Origin: JAKVAV01 sp964651785
GTDB lineage: Bacteria > Bacteroidota > Bacteroidia > Flavobacteriales_D > Cryomorphaceae
Direction of reading: 5' to 3'
Length of the DNA stretch: 18,043 nt
Assembly (NCBI GenBank): GCA_964651785.1
Contig: CAZYWJ010000065.1
Location: 1-18,043, forward strand
The notes under the pieces were generated by a model. It had not been told where the DNA came from. It saw nothing but the letters and a program-made list of their open reading frames with translations, and did not search any database. Each line of letters begins with the position of its first letter. Positions within the stretch are counted from its first letter, which is position 1. Shown piece by piece: positions 1 to 6,339 of the stretch. Position numbers and translations under genes: made by a program.

Positions 1-102
1 TAGAATGAAGAGTACCCCTAATAGTTTATGTTTCATGATTTAAAATTTTCGGCTAAAATACTGTTTCCGTGAATAAATGCAAGTGACGGAGACCAGTCAG
101 AT

Positions 103-957
103 TCAATCCATCAGGGGAGTCATTTGGTATCCCTGCTCCTTCAGTAAATTAATCACTCCTTCCTCACCTCCGAGATGAGCCGCACCGACGGCAATGAAAA
201 GAGTCTTCTCCCCCAACCTTTCTTCCAGTACCTCCGCCCAATTGGCGTTTCGGTTGTGCAACATAAACCGCATTTCATCATCGCTGTCAGTGTATTCCTC
301 CGTTGTTTTGTAAAGTGCATTGATCTCCTCTGCCTTGTATTGGGCCACCATATCGGCAAAGAGCGCTTTCATCTCATCGCCCTCTTCTACCATTTCCATC
401 AAGTCTTCCGCCTGACTCTCATACGGAATACTGTCAAAGATGGCCATTTGAGATTCGATGGTTTCCAATCCCGAAATCGGCATCTCACGCGCTGAGGCCA
501 TCGACATTAAGGTCATTTCAAAACTCGCAGGCTGACTGCCCACGTATTCGCTGAGCATCATGGTGGCAACCATAAACGGTTTAAACCCGTTAACCATCGC
601 AATAGGCGGCGCACCTTGAATGCTCTGAAGTTTCTCAGAAAGCTTGGAGTATTCTTCTTCTGTCAAAAGCTTGTCCAGTGTCATCCCGTCTTGCATGGCC
701 ATGGTTTGGTACATCTTGGTCTGCAACGCCGGATCGGTCATGTCAATCTCCAAGACCAGCTCTTCGCTTTCGTCCATCGCCTGTTTTACTTTCTCCTCCA
801 GCTCAAATTCCGATTGAGGCAGTACATGGATGGTTCCGAAGATGTAGGACGGTTCGATGCCTTCTTTTTCTACTTTCCAAAGGAGGGAGTTGGACAAGTC
901 TTGTGAAAAGGAAAAGAGAAAGAGAAGGTTGGATAATAAAAGGGAAAATAATTTCAT
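103..957 (-). CDS. TraB/GumN family secreted protein
   Basis: This 284-residue protein has an N-terminal hydrophobic signal peptide (about residues 1-19, ending SFSQ). A mature domain with the two hallmarks of the TraB/GumN family follows: a GTIH motif near the N terminus (G41-H44, within YIFGTIHVLP) and a GAAH motif near the C terminus (about 258-261, within AVGAAHLGGEEGV). In this family the paired GxxH motifs and acidic residues are thought to form a metal-dependent active site related to the TIKI proteases. A substrate cannot be named from sequence. The length is normal for bacterial members. The signal peptide implies a periplasmic or envelope location. It is transcribed away from the rest of the window and appears monocistronic. 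A TACTTTTG box lies 18 nt upstream of the ATG. Confidence 0.85.
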   Translation of the reverse strand: MKLFSLLLSNLLFLFSFSQDLSNSLLWKVEKEGIEPSYIFGTIHVLPQSEFELEEKVKQAMDESEELVLEIDMTDPALQTKMYQTMAMQDGMTLDKLLTEEEYSKLSEKLQSIQGAPPIAMVNGFKPFMVATMMLSEYVGSQPASFEMTLMSMASAREMPISGLETIESQMAIFDSIPYESQAEDLMEMVEEGDEMKALFADMVAQYKAEEINALYKTTEEYTDSDDEMRFMLHNRNANWAEVLEERLGEKTLFIAVGAAHLGGEEGVINLLKEQGYQMTPLMD

Positions 958-975
958 CTTGAAAACAGTTTATGT

Positions 976-983
976 CAAAAGTA
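976..983 (-). promoter_or_regulatory. Candidate -7 promoter element for the TraB/GumN gene
   Basis: The minus strand reads TACTTTTG, an exact match to the Bacteroidota -7 consensus TAnnTTTG, 18 nt before the ATG at 957. No clear TTG -33 element is seen at the usual distance, so this call rests on the -7 box and its position only. Confidence 0.35.
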
Positions 984-1079
984 TTCTATTGAAATTTATT
1001 GCTCTTTGAAAATCTTTAGAATCGTCTCAAAAAGTAAAGTCTGACAAAGTAAAGTGAAAATTCTTCAGCAGCTTATCCT

Positions 1080-1087
1080 TATATTTG
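1080..1087 (+). promoter_or_regulatory. Candidate -7 promoter element for the first TA module
   Basis: TATATTTG matches TAnnTTTG exactly and ends 15 nt before the ATG at 1103. It overlaps the alternative TTG start at 1085, which argues that translation begins at 1103. No good -33 TTG was found. Confidence 0.4.
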
Positions 1088-1102
1088 AAAAAAGGCAATA
1101 GA

Positions 1103-1312
1103 ATGGGTACCGTCGTATTAAAAGGAAATTCAAAAGAAAATCTAGACCTAATCATACTTCTTGCTCAAAAACTAGGAGTAGAAGTTTCGATTCTATCTGA
1201 GCAAGCCGCTGAAGATATTGCTCTGGCCGCAGCCATCAAAAATGGTAGAACCGGTGAAATAATAGACACAGATGATTTCTTGAAAGAACTCAACGATGAA
1301 AGTTTAGATTGA
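1103..1312 (+). CDS. Type II toxin-antitoxin antitoxin (small acidic protein)
   Basis: This 69-residue protein begins MGTVVLKGNSKENL and ends in an acidic tail (DTDDFLKELNDESLD). By recollection of the family, it resembles short Bacteroidota antitoxins that precede RelE/ParE-like toxins and often carry a GRTGE-IDTDDFL-type C terminus that wraps the toxin. No classical DNA-binding fold is obvious. The frame also opens with a TTG at 1085, but that codon lies in a promoter-like TATATTTG box, so the ATG at 1103 is preferred. Its last codons overlap the ATG (1296) of the expected toxin start. The final two residues (LD) may have been added by the same substitution that put a stop into the toxin frame. 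Confidence 0.7.
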   Translation: MGTVVLKGNSKENLDLIILLAQKLGVEVSILSEQAAEDIALAAAIKNGRTGEIIDTDDFLKELNDESLD

Positions 1313-1331
1313 CAAATCTTTTAAAAAGGAT

Positions 1332-1565
1332 TTGAAAAAGCTGAAAAATTCAAGTCTGAATAAAAACATTGCCCAACTCATAGAGACATTATCCGGAATA
1401 GATTCACCAAAGGAGATTTCAGGCATTAAGAAGTTGAAAGGAGAAAAGCACCTCTATCGAGTCAGAATCGGAGAATATCGCTTAGGTTTGGAGATCATGG
1501 ATGATCGACTAACTTTAATCAGGTGCCTTCATAGAAAAGATATCTACAAGTATTTTCCGAAATGA
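1332..1565 (+). CDS. RelE/ParE-like toxin, N-terminus interrupted by an amber stop (possibly inactive)
   Basis: The C-terminal part is a clear RelE/ParE-superfamily mRNA interferase or gyrase-toxin fold: GIKKLKGEKHLYRVRIGEYRLGLEI followed by LIRCLHRKDIYKYFP, where the RxRxGxYR and HRKDIY segments are the typical core. The expected start is the ATG at 1296, overlapping the antitoxin. It would read M-K-V-stop-I-D-K-S-F-K-K-D-L-K-K. The TAG at 1305-1307 breaks the frame, although the residues after it look like a normal first strand and helix of this family. The only standard start left is TTG 1332, which would drop about 12 residues including the first beta strand. The gene may therefore be a toxin disabled by a point mutation, a gene using a weak downstream start, or a sequencing error. 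It follows the antitoxin directly and would be co-transcribed with it. Confidence 0.6.
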   Translation: MKKLKNSSLNKNIAQLIETLSGIDSPKEISGIKKLKGEKHLYRVRIGEYRLGLEIMDDRLTLIRCLHRKDIYKYFPK

Positions 1566-1666
1566 CTTTCCGTTTTTGATATAGTACAATTAGGGAAACA
1601 GAAAAATTACTCTTCAAAAGCAGCAATATTTCTTTCAACCTCCTTTTCCCGGCTCCGCAGGGTTTG

Positions 1667-1677
1667 CATCAGTGATG
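1667..1677. repeat. Palindrome CATCAGTGATG upstream of the amylase promoter
   Basis: This 11-bp palindrome (CATCA-N-TGATG) lies just upstream of the -33 element. A second copy differing only in the centre base lies at 1753-1763 over the start codon. The pair could be an operator, but no regulator is encoded nearby. Confidence 0.3.
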
Positions 1678-1690
1678 AAAGATCAAAATT

Positions 1691-1721
1691 TTGATTAATC
1701 CATCCCGAGAGTGTAAATTTG
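1691..1721 (+). promoter_or_regulatory. Promoter of the amylase gene (TTG-N20-TAAATTTG)
   Basis: A TTG at 1691-1693 is followed after exactly 20 nt by TAAATTTG at 1714-1721. This matches the Bacteroidota housekeeping consensus TTG-N(19-21)-TAnnTTTG. It implies a transcript start near 1726 and a leader of about 35 nt before the ATG at 1761. Confidence 0.65.
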
Positions 1722-1752
1722 ACACTAATATCTTTTCACCAATCAAGAACCA

Positions 1753-1763
1753 CATCACTGATG
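1753..1763. repeat. Palindrome CATCACTGATG over the amylase start codon
   Basis: This is the second copy of the CATCA-N-TGATG palindrome, 86 bp centre to centre from the copy at 1667-1677. It includes the ATG of the amylase gene, so binding here could block transcription or translation. Confidence 0.3.
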
Positions 1764-4700
1764 AAACATTTGTCTTCATTTACCCTCCTGATTTTTGTCT
1801 CGATCCTCTCCTTCGGGCAGGTTACGATTACCCCCGAATTCCCATCTCTTGATGAACCGGTTACCATCGCTTACAATGCCGCTGAGGGCAATGGCGAGTT
1901 AGCCGGTGTTTCGCCCGTTTACATGCATACGGGTGTCATCCTCGGGGGACAACAGGGCTGGCAAAACGTCCAAGGAAATTGGGGCACCGCCGANNNNNNN
2001 NNNNNNNNNNNNNNNNNNNNNNNNNNNNNNNNNNNNNNNNNNNNNNNNNNNNNNNNNNNNNNNNNNNNNNNNNNNNNNNNNNNNNNNNNNNNNGATGGAA
2101 TCAATTACATTTCCAATACATCGGTGATTCTGCAATTGGTTGCCCCATTCAAGGACTACGTTTATGTGATCGGCGATTTTAACGACTGGCAAAGAGAACC
2201 GGAATACTTCTGCAAGAAAACCACCTCCGGAGACCGTTGGTGGGTGCAGATTGACGGATTGACTCCTGGTGAGGAATACCGCTTTCAATACAGCATCGAC
2301 GATGAGGACCTTCGTGTGGCCGATGTTTACGCCAAGAAAATCCTCGATCCGTTCAACGATCAGTTCATCGGCGATGATCGCTATCCTGACTTGATCGATT
2401 ACCCTCAGGGGCTTACCACAAACATTGTGTCCGTCCTTCAAACTCAACAGGATGAATATCAGTGGCAAGACGATAATTTCGTGCGTCCGCCTCTGGATCG
2501 ATTGATCATCTACGAACTTCTCGTCCGCGATTTTACGGAAGAAGGCACTTTCCAAGCCGTCATCGACACGCTCGACTATTTGGATCGGCTCGGCATTAAC
2601 GCCATCGAGCTGATGCCCGTCAACGAATTTGAAGGCAACGAAAGTTGGGGCTACAATTCCTCCTTCTTTTTTGCGGTAGACAAGTATTACGGTACGGAGG
2701 AAGACTTGAAAATGCTGATCGATGCCTGCCACGATCGCGATATCGCAGTCATCATCGATGTGGTTTTGAACCACTCATTCGGGCAGAATCCGCAGGTGAG
2801 AATGTATTCGGAAAACGGTGCCTCAGGACCACCGACTCCCGAAAATCCTTGGTTCAACACCATCGCCACTCACCCTTTTAGTGTTGGTTACGATTACAAC
2901 CACGATTCCCCTTACACCCAGGAATTTGTCAAACGCGTACTACACTATTGGATCGAAGAGTTTCACATCGACGGATACCGCTTTGATTTGAGTAAAGGCT
3001 TCACCCAAAACAACACCTTAGGTAATGTAGGAGCATGGAATCAGTACGATCAAAGTCGGGTGGACAATTGGATCAGAATTCGAAATGATATTCACGAAGT
3101 GGATGATCAAGTCTATTTAATTTTGGAACACCTTGGAAATAACGATGAGGAGACGGCTTTGGCCAATATCGGCTTTATGCTCTGGGGAACAATGCATCAG
3201 CAATTTAAACAAGCTTCCCTCGGTTTTCCGTTCGGGCAAGACCTCTCCTTTGCCAGCTATCAGGCGCGGGGATGGAACTTCCCCAATCTCGTAAGCTACG
3301 CGGTAAGTCACGATGAAGAGCGATTGGTTTATGAAAACCTGCAAAACGGAAACTCTTTCAATCCGAATCACGATCCGAAGGATTTAGAAACGGCCTTAGC
3401 GCGTCAGGAAGCCATTCACGCCTTCAATATTCCCCTTTTGGGACCGAAAATGTTCTGGCAATTTGACGAGCTCGGCTACGATTTCAGCATCAATTATTGC
3501 AATGAAGATTTGATCGATCCAAGTTGCCGTACGAGTAATAAACCCGTGAAATGGGACTACTACTTCGAACCGGCCAGACAGCGATTGTACAAGGTTTTCG
3601 CCGCGATCAACAAACTCAAAACCGACTACCCCGCTTTCGGTTCGAGCAATTTCATTTACGACGTGGACAATCCCGGCAAACGATTGATCATCGAACACGA
3701 ATCAATGGATGTAGTCATCATCGCCAATTTTGATGTGGTTCCGATCGATATCATTCCCGGCTTTACGCAAACGGGTGTATGGTACGATTACTTCGGCGAT
3801 AACGCCATTATCGAGAATAACCTGAGCAACGCCTTCGAATTACAGCCGGGCGAATACCGCATTTACACTACCGAGCAGCTCCCCACTCCCGACATTAGTG
3901 TCAATGAGGTGAACGTCACTTTCAGGGTTGACATGAGTGAGCAGAACCTGCTCGCGAGCGACACCGTGAGCCTATCGGGAACCTTCAACGANNNNNNNNN
4001 NNNNNNNNNNNNNNNNNNNNNNNNNNNNNNNNNNNNNNNNNNNNNNNNNNNNNNNNNNNNNNNNNNNNNNNNNNNNNNNNNNNNNNNNNNNATTGCAGGC
4101 TCCTTCAACGGTTTTACTCCCGAACCGATGACGAATAATGGAAATGCTATTTATAGTTACACCATCACGGAAGTGGAGGGTGCCACCTTACAATGGAAAT
4201 TCCTGAATGGCGACAGTTTTGCCGGTGAAGAAGAAGTGCCTTCTGCCTGCGGACTGGCCGACGGTTTTGGTGGATTCAATCGAATACTCGTCATGCCGGA
4301 AGAGGATACCGTATTGGATGCGGTTTGTTTTGGCTCATGCGAAGTTTGTGAGGGTTCGGCCCTCTGCGAAAACCCTTTTCCCGCCGTAGACCCACTGAGC
4401 ATTTCGACTACCGTCAATGCGAACTCAGTGAGTTTTAGTTGGAGTGCTCTGCCTCTTCAAATCGGATGTCAGGTGCAGGCGAGGATTGCCGGTGGCTCAA
4501 CTCTTCTTGGTTCCCAAATCGTTGCAGGAGCAAATGCCGATGGCTTGAATGCTCCTCTTAGTCTATTTTCTCCCGGCGATTACCAATGGCGTGTGAGATG
4601 TGGTTGCTCACAAAATCCTTTGATAGCGGGGCCATTTTCAGCTTGGCAAAATTTCTCCGTTGGTTCGGGAATCAGCTTGAACTCTAGCCCCAACCCTACT

Positions 4701-4928
4701 GAAGGTCATTCAGAAGTGAGTTTTTCCATGAGCCATGAAGGCAGCGCTACTTTGGAAGTGTACGACTTGAATGGAAGGTTGATAGAATCACTTTACTCGG
4801 GGCAGGTCGTAGCTGATATTTCGTATCGCGTTCACTTTGATGGTAGCCGATTGCCAAAAGGTATTTATGTTTATCGTTTGACTACAGGTAGCGAAGTGGA
4901 AATAGAGAAGTTTGTGATTGGGAAATGA
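1761..4928 (+). CDS. Secreted GH13 alpha-amylase family glycoside hydrolase with T9SS type A sorting domain
   Basis: This is a multidomain starch- or glycogen-active enzyme secreted to the cell surface or medium. The chosen ATG (1761) starts a signal peptide (MKHLSSFTLLIFVSILSFGQ). The upstream in-frame TTG at 1719 lies inside the promoter. Residue numbers are nominal because of two gaps. Order: an N-terminal domain with MHTGVI and GWQNVQGNWGTAD; a CBM48/E-set-like domain (YVIGDFNDW); and a GH13 barrel. The barrel shows region I DVVLNHS (D333, H338), region II GYRFDLSKG (nucleophile D409), region III LILEHL (acid/base E456) and region IV VSHDEE (D518). Then come VTFRVDMSE-type starch-binding-like modules, a Cys-containing Fn3-like domain (about 885-960), and a C-terminal sorting domain that starts SPNPTEG and ends with an IEKFVIGK-type tail. 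About 1055 residues are represented. Close specificity (amylase, pullulanase or branching enzyme) cannot be fixed. The gene sits between two TA modules. Confidence 0.93.
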   Translation: MKHLSSFTLLIFVSILSFGQVTITPEFPSLDEPVTIAYNAAEGNGELAGVSPVYMHTGVILGGQQGWQNVQGNWGTAXXXXXXXXXXXXXXXXXXXXXXXXXXXXXXXXXXDGINYISNTSVILQLVAPFKDYVYVIGDFNDWQREPEYFCKKTTSGDRWWVQIDGLTPGEEYRFQYSIDDEDLRVADVYAKKILDPFNDQFIGDDRYPDLIDYPQGLTTNIVSVLQTQQDEYQWQDDNFVRPPLDRLIIYELLVRDFTEEGTFQAVIDTLDYLDRLGINAIELMPVNEFEGNESWGYNSSFFFAVDKYYGTEEDLKMLIDACHDRDIAVIIDVVLNHSFGQNPQVRMYSENGASGPPTPENPWFNTIATHPFSVGYDYNHDSPYTQEFVKRVLHYWIEEFHIDGYRFDLSKGFTQNNTLGNVGAWNQYDQSRVDNWIRIRNDIHEVDDQVYLILEHLGNNDEETALANIGFMLWGTMHQQFKQASLGFPFGQDLSFASYQARGWNFPNLVSYAVSHDEERLVYENLQNGNSFNPNHDPKDLETALARQEAIHAFNIPLLGPKMFWQFDELGYDFSINYCNEDLIDPSCRTSNKPVKWDYYFEPARQRLYKVFAAINKLKTDYPAFGSSNFIYDVDNPGKRLIIEHESMDVVIIANFDVVPIDIIPGFTQTGVWYDYFGDNAIIENNLSNAFELQPGEYRIYTTEQLPTPDISVNEVNVTFRVDMSEQNLLASDTVSLSGTFNXXXXXXXXXXXXXXXXXXXXXXXXXXXXXXXXXXIAGSFNGFTPEPMTNNGNAIYSYTITEVEGATLQWKFLNGDSFAGEEEVPSACGLADGFGGFNRILVMPEEDTVLDAVCFGSCEVCEGSALCENPFPAVDPLSISTTVNANSVSFSWSALPLQIGCQVQARIAGGSTLLGSQIVAGANADGLNAPLSLFSPGDYQWRVRCGCSQNPLIAGPFSAWQNFSVGSGISLNSSPNPTEGHSEVSFSMSHEGSATLEVYDLNGRLIESLYSGQVVADISYRVHFDGSRLPKGIYVYRLTTGSEVEIEKFVIGK
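1994..2093. other. Assembly gap (100 N) within the amylase N-terminal domain
   Basis: There are exactly 100 N, a conventional placeholder for a gap of unknown length. It interrupts the N-terminal domain between GNWGTAD and DGINYISN. The reading frame stays open only because 100 N happens to preserve it. Confidence 0.98.
3992..4091. other. Assembly gap (100 N) within repeated C-terminal modules of the amylase
   Basis: There are exactly 100 N. The left flank ends in the motif SLSGTFN and the right flank begins with IAGSFNG, the same position of a repeated module. Collapsed tandem repeats are therefore the likely cause of the break. Confidence 0.98.
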
Positions 4929-4934
4929 TTTTGA

Positions 4935-5255
4935 TCACTTTCCTCGGGAAATTTTGGTTGGATTTTGCCTGACATCAAAGATATCGTTGATTTCAATTCT
5001 TTGGCGAGTTGCGTCAATTCTATAAATCACTTTGAAATTCTTTCGAATCAAGAGATAACGAAACAGCACGTTTCGATCTTTTAGAAGTTCTTCAACCTGC
5101 CCTAATTCAGGCTGTTCCTTAAGCTTGAGTGTCTCATAATAAATTTCATTTACAAGCTTTTTCGCTATGCTCCAACCTGCCTTAACTTTATAGTAATTAA
5201 ATATTTCGTAGAGTTCATTCTCTGCAAAGTGAGTCCAATGGATTTCTATGTCCAT
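4935..5255 (-). CDS. ParE/RelE-superfamily type II toxin
   Basis: This 106-residue protein begins MDIEIHWTHFAENELYEIFNYY, matching the first strand and helix pair of the ParE/RelE plasmid-stabilization family. It ends with the core sheet LFRYLLIRKNFKVIYRID and the C-terminal IEINDIFDVRQNP segment, where the Arg in DVRQNP is typical. Such toxins act in the cytoplasm on DNA gyrase (ParE type) or ribosome-bound mRNA (RelE type). The helical hairpin with a YY pair leans toward ParE-like. The ATG at 5255 overlaps the last 10 nt of the upstream antitoxin gene, so the two are translationally coupled. It is convergent with the amylase gene, with 6 nt between their stop codons. It looks complete. Confidence 0.85.
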   Translation of the reverse strand: MDIEIHWTHFAENELYEIFNYYKVKAGWSIAKKLVNEIYYETLKLKEQPELGQVEELLKDRNVLFRYLLIRKNFKVIYRIDATRQRIEINDIFDVRQNPTKISRGK

Positions 5256-5488
5256 TTGTCTAATTTGGCTTTGAGAACTTCGGCTTTGGTAGTTCTCCCG
5301 TTTTTTGAATCTTCCAATGATCGATCAATTCGGTCCTCTAACTCCTCTTTTGACATGGGCTTTAAATCGCCATCGTCAGAATCTGTAATTTCCTCTCTCA
5401 TTACCTTTTCTAATTTCTCAACTAATTCTTCCTTTTGAATTCTGAGAAATTCTTGAACGAAAGCTAGTTTTCTTGACGGAAGATCCAT
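5246..5488 (-). CDS. Type II TA antitoxin paired with the ParE-like toxin
   Basis: This 80-residue, mostly helical, charged protein begins MDLPSRKLAFVQEFLRIQ and has an acidic, Lys-rich C-terminal region. By recollection, this start is typical of Bacteroidota addiction-module antitoxins (MDLQTRK-FVQEFL-type proteins). A longer frame from 5533 exists, but that start would lie inside the promoter (TTG 5531-5533 and TAATTTTG 5503-5510 on the minus strand), so the ATG at 5488 is chosen. The stop overlaps the toxin start by 10 nt, with antitoxin first, the usual order. The antitoxin would neutralize the toxin and probably autorepress the operon. Confidence 0.75.
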   Translation of the reverse strand: MDLPSRKLAFVQEFLRIQKEELVEKLEKVMREEITDSDDGDLKPMSKEELEDRIDRSLEDSKNGRTTKAEVLKAKLDKWT

Positions 5489-5502
5489 ATATGATGTTTT
5501 TC

Positions 5503-5533
5503 CAAAATTAATGAATAAGAGGCTCTCATACAA
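5503..5533 (-). promoter_or_regulatory. Promoter of the ParE-type TA operon (TTG-N20-TAATTTTG)
   Basis: On the minus strand a TTG (5533-5531) is followed after 20 nt by TAATTTTG (5510-5503), an exact consensus match with the same 20-nt spacer as the amylase promoter. The box ends 14 nt before the antitoxin ATG and supports that start. Confidence 0.6.
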
Positions 5534-5601
5534 TTTCTCACTTGGTTCGCCACATCAATCATTATACATTATGAGAGTAGCTGTGGTAATTCCGGTCCCA
5601 T

Positions 5602-5609
5602 TATCTTTA
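5602..5609 (+). promoter_or_regulatory. Candidate -7 promoter element for the ABC importer operon
   Basis: TATCTTTA matches the TAnnTTTG consensus with one mismatch and ends 4 nt before the proposed first codon at 5614, implying a leaderless or nearly leaderless mRNA. No TTG -33 element was found at the right distance; GTG at 5583 is closest. Confidence 0.35.
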
Positions 5610-5613
5610 CAAC

Positions 5614-6339
5614 ATCGTCGTCCTCGATAAAATATTAAAGTCCTACGAAGGTCAGCCGGTTCTTCATAACATCAGTTTCAAGGTAAATCCTGGCGAAACG
5701 CTATGCCTCATCGGCCCTTCGGGCAGCGGAAAGTCTACCATTTTGAAAATAATTAACGGACTTATCGAAGCAGATTCGGGAGAAGTCATGGTTTTTGGTC
5801 AAAAGGTAAACTATCGCGATTCTGTTGAGCTACGGCGAAAAATCGGTTTCGTTTTGCAGCAGCCTGCTTTATTTCCGCACATGACGACTCAGCAAAATAT
5901 TGAAGTGGTACCGAAACTTCTGGATTGGGATACGGACAGACGCAGGGCCAGAACTTCAGAATTGCTAGACCTACTCGGCATGGATCCCGATTCTTTTCGA
6001 GACCGGTACCCTTCCGAGCTGAGCGGCGGGCAGCAGCAACGCGTGGGAATAGCCCGAGCCTTGGCAGCAAATCCGGAGCTTATCCTCTTCGATGAGCCTT
6101 TCAGCGCTTTGGATCCTATCACTCGTGGTGATTTGCAAAATGAAATACTGAGATTGAAAGAGAAGCTTCACAAAACCACCGTCTTTGTGACCCACGACAT
6201 CCGCGAGGCTTTCCTCTTGGGCGATGAAGTGGTGATATTAAACGAAGGGAAGATCGTTCAATCGGGCACTCCGAGCGATATTGAGGCCGCACCTGCTAAT
6301 GATTTCGTCCAACGATTTATTGAAACGGGAGATGCCTAA
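5614..6339 (+). CDS. ABC transporter ATP-binding protein, glycine betaine/osmoprotectant importer type (non-canonical start)
   Basis: This is the cytoplasmic ATPase of an osmoprotectant-type (OpuCA/YehX/ProV-like) importer. Motifs in order: Walker A GPSGSGKS (about residues 34-41), Q-loop VLQQPALFPHM, signature LSGGQQQRVGIARAL, Walker B LILFDEPFSALD and switch VFVTHDIREAF. No ATG, GTG or TTG lies between the in-frame stop at 5587 and Walker A. The first standard start, TTG 5743, would delete the nucleotide-binding loop and cannot make a working protein. The family-like N terminus VVLDKILKSYEGQPVLHNISF points to the ATC at 5614, 4 nt after a TATCTTTA box, as the codon where ATG is expected. 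ATG 5571 is out of frame and soon stops. There is no C-terminal CBS pair. The stop overlaps the next gene by 8 nt, so the two form an operon. Confidence 0.85.
   Translation: MVVLDKILKSYEGQPVLHNISFKVNPGETLCLIGPSGSGKSTILKIINGLIEADSGEVMVFGQKVNYRDSVELRRKIGFVLQQPALFPHMTTQQNIEVVPKLLDWDTDRRRARTSELLDLLGMDPDSFRDRYPSELSGGQQQRVGIARALAANPELILFDEPFSALDPITRGDLQNEILRLKEKLHKTTVFVTHDIREAFLLGDEVVILNEGKIVQSGTPSDIEAAPANDFVQRFIETGDA

Noticed and set aside
1899..2774. A 291-codon minus-strand open frame opposite the amylase
   Set aside because: It runs through the 100-N gap and mirrors the amylase codons. Its translation has no domain or signal peptide, while the plus strand has clear GH13 motifs.
5489..5533. Longer antitoxin start at 5533
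   Set aside because: The extra 15 codons lie within a consensus promoter (TTG-N20-TAATTTTG, minus strand), and the family-like N terminus begins at 5488.
5571..5630. ATG 5571 as the start of the ABC ATPase
   Set aside because: It is in a different frame and stops after 19 codons. Its N terminus is unlike the family. It would need an indel to join the ATPase frame.
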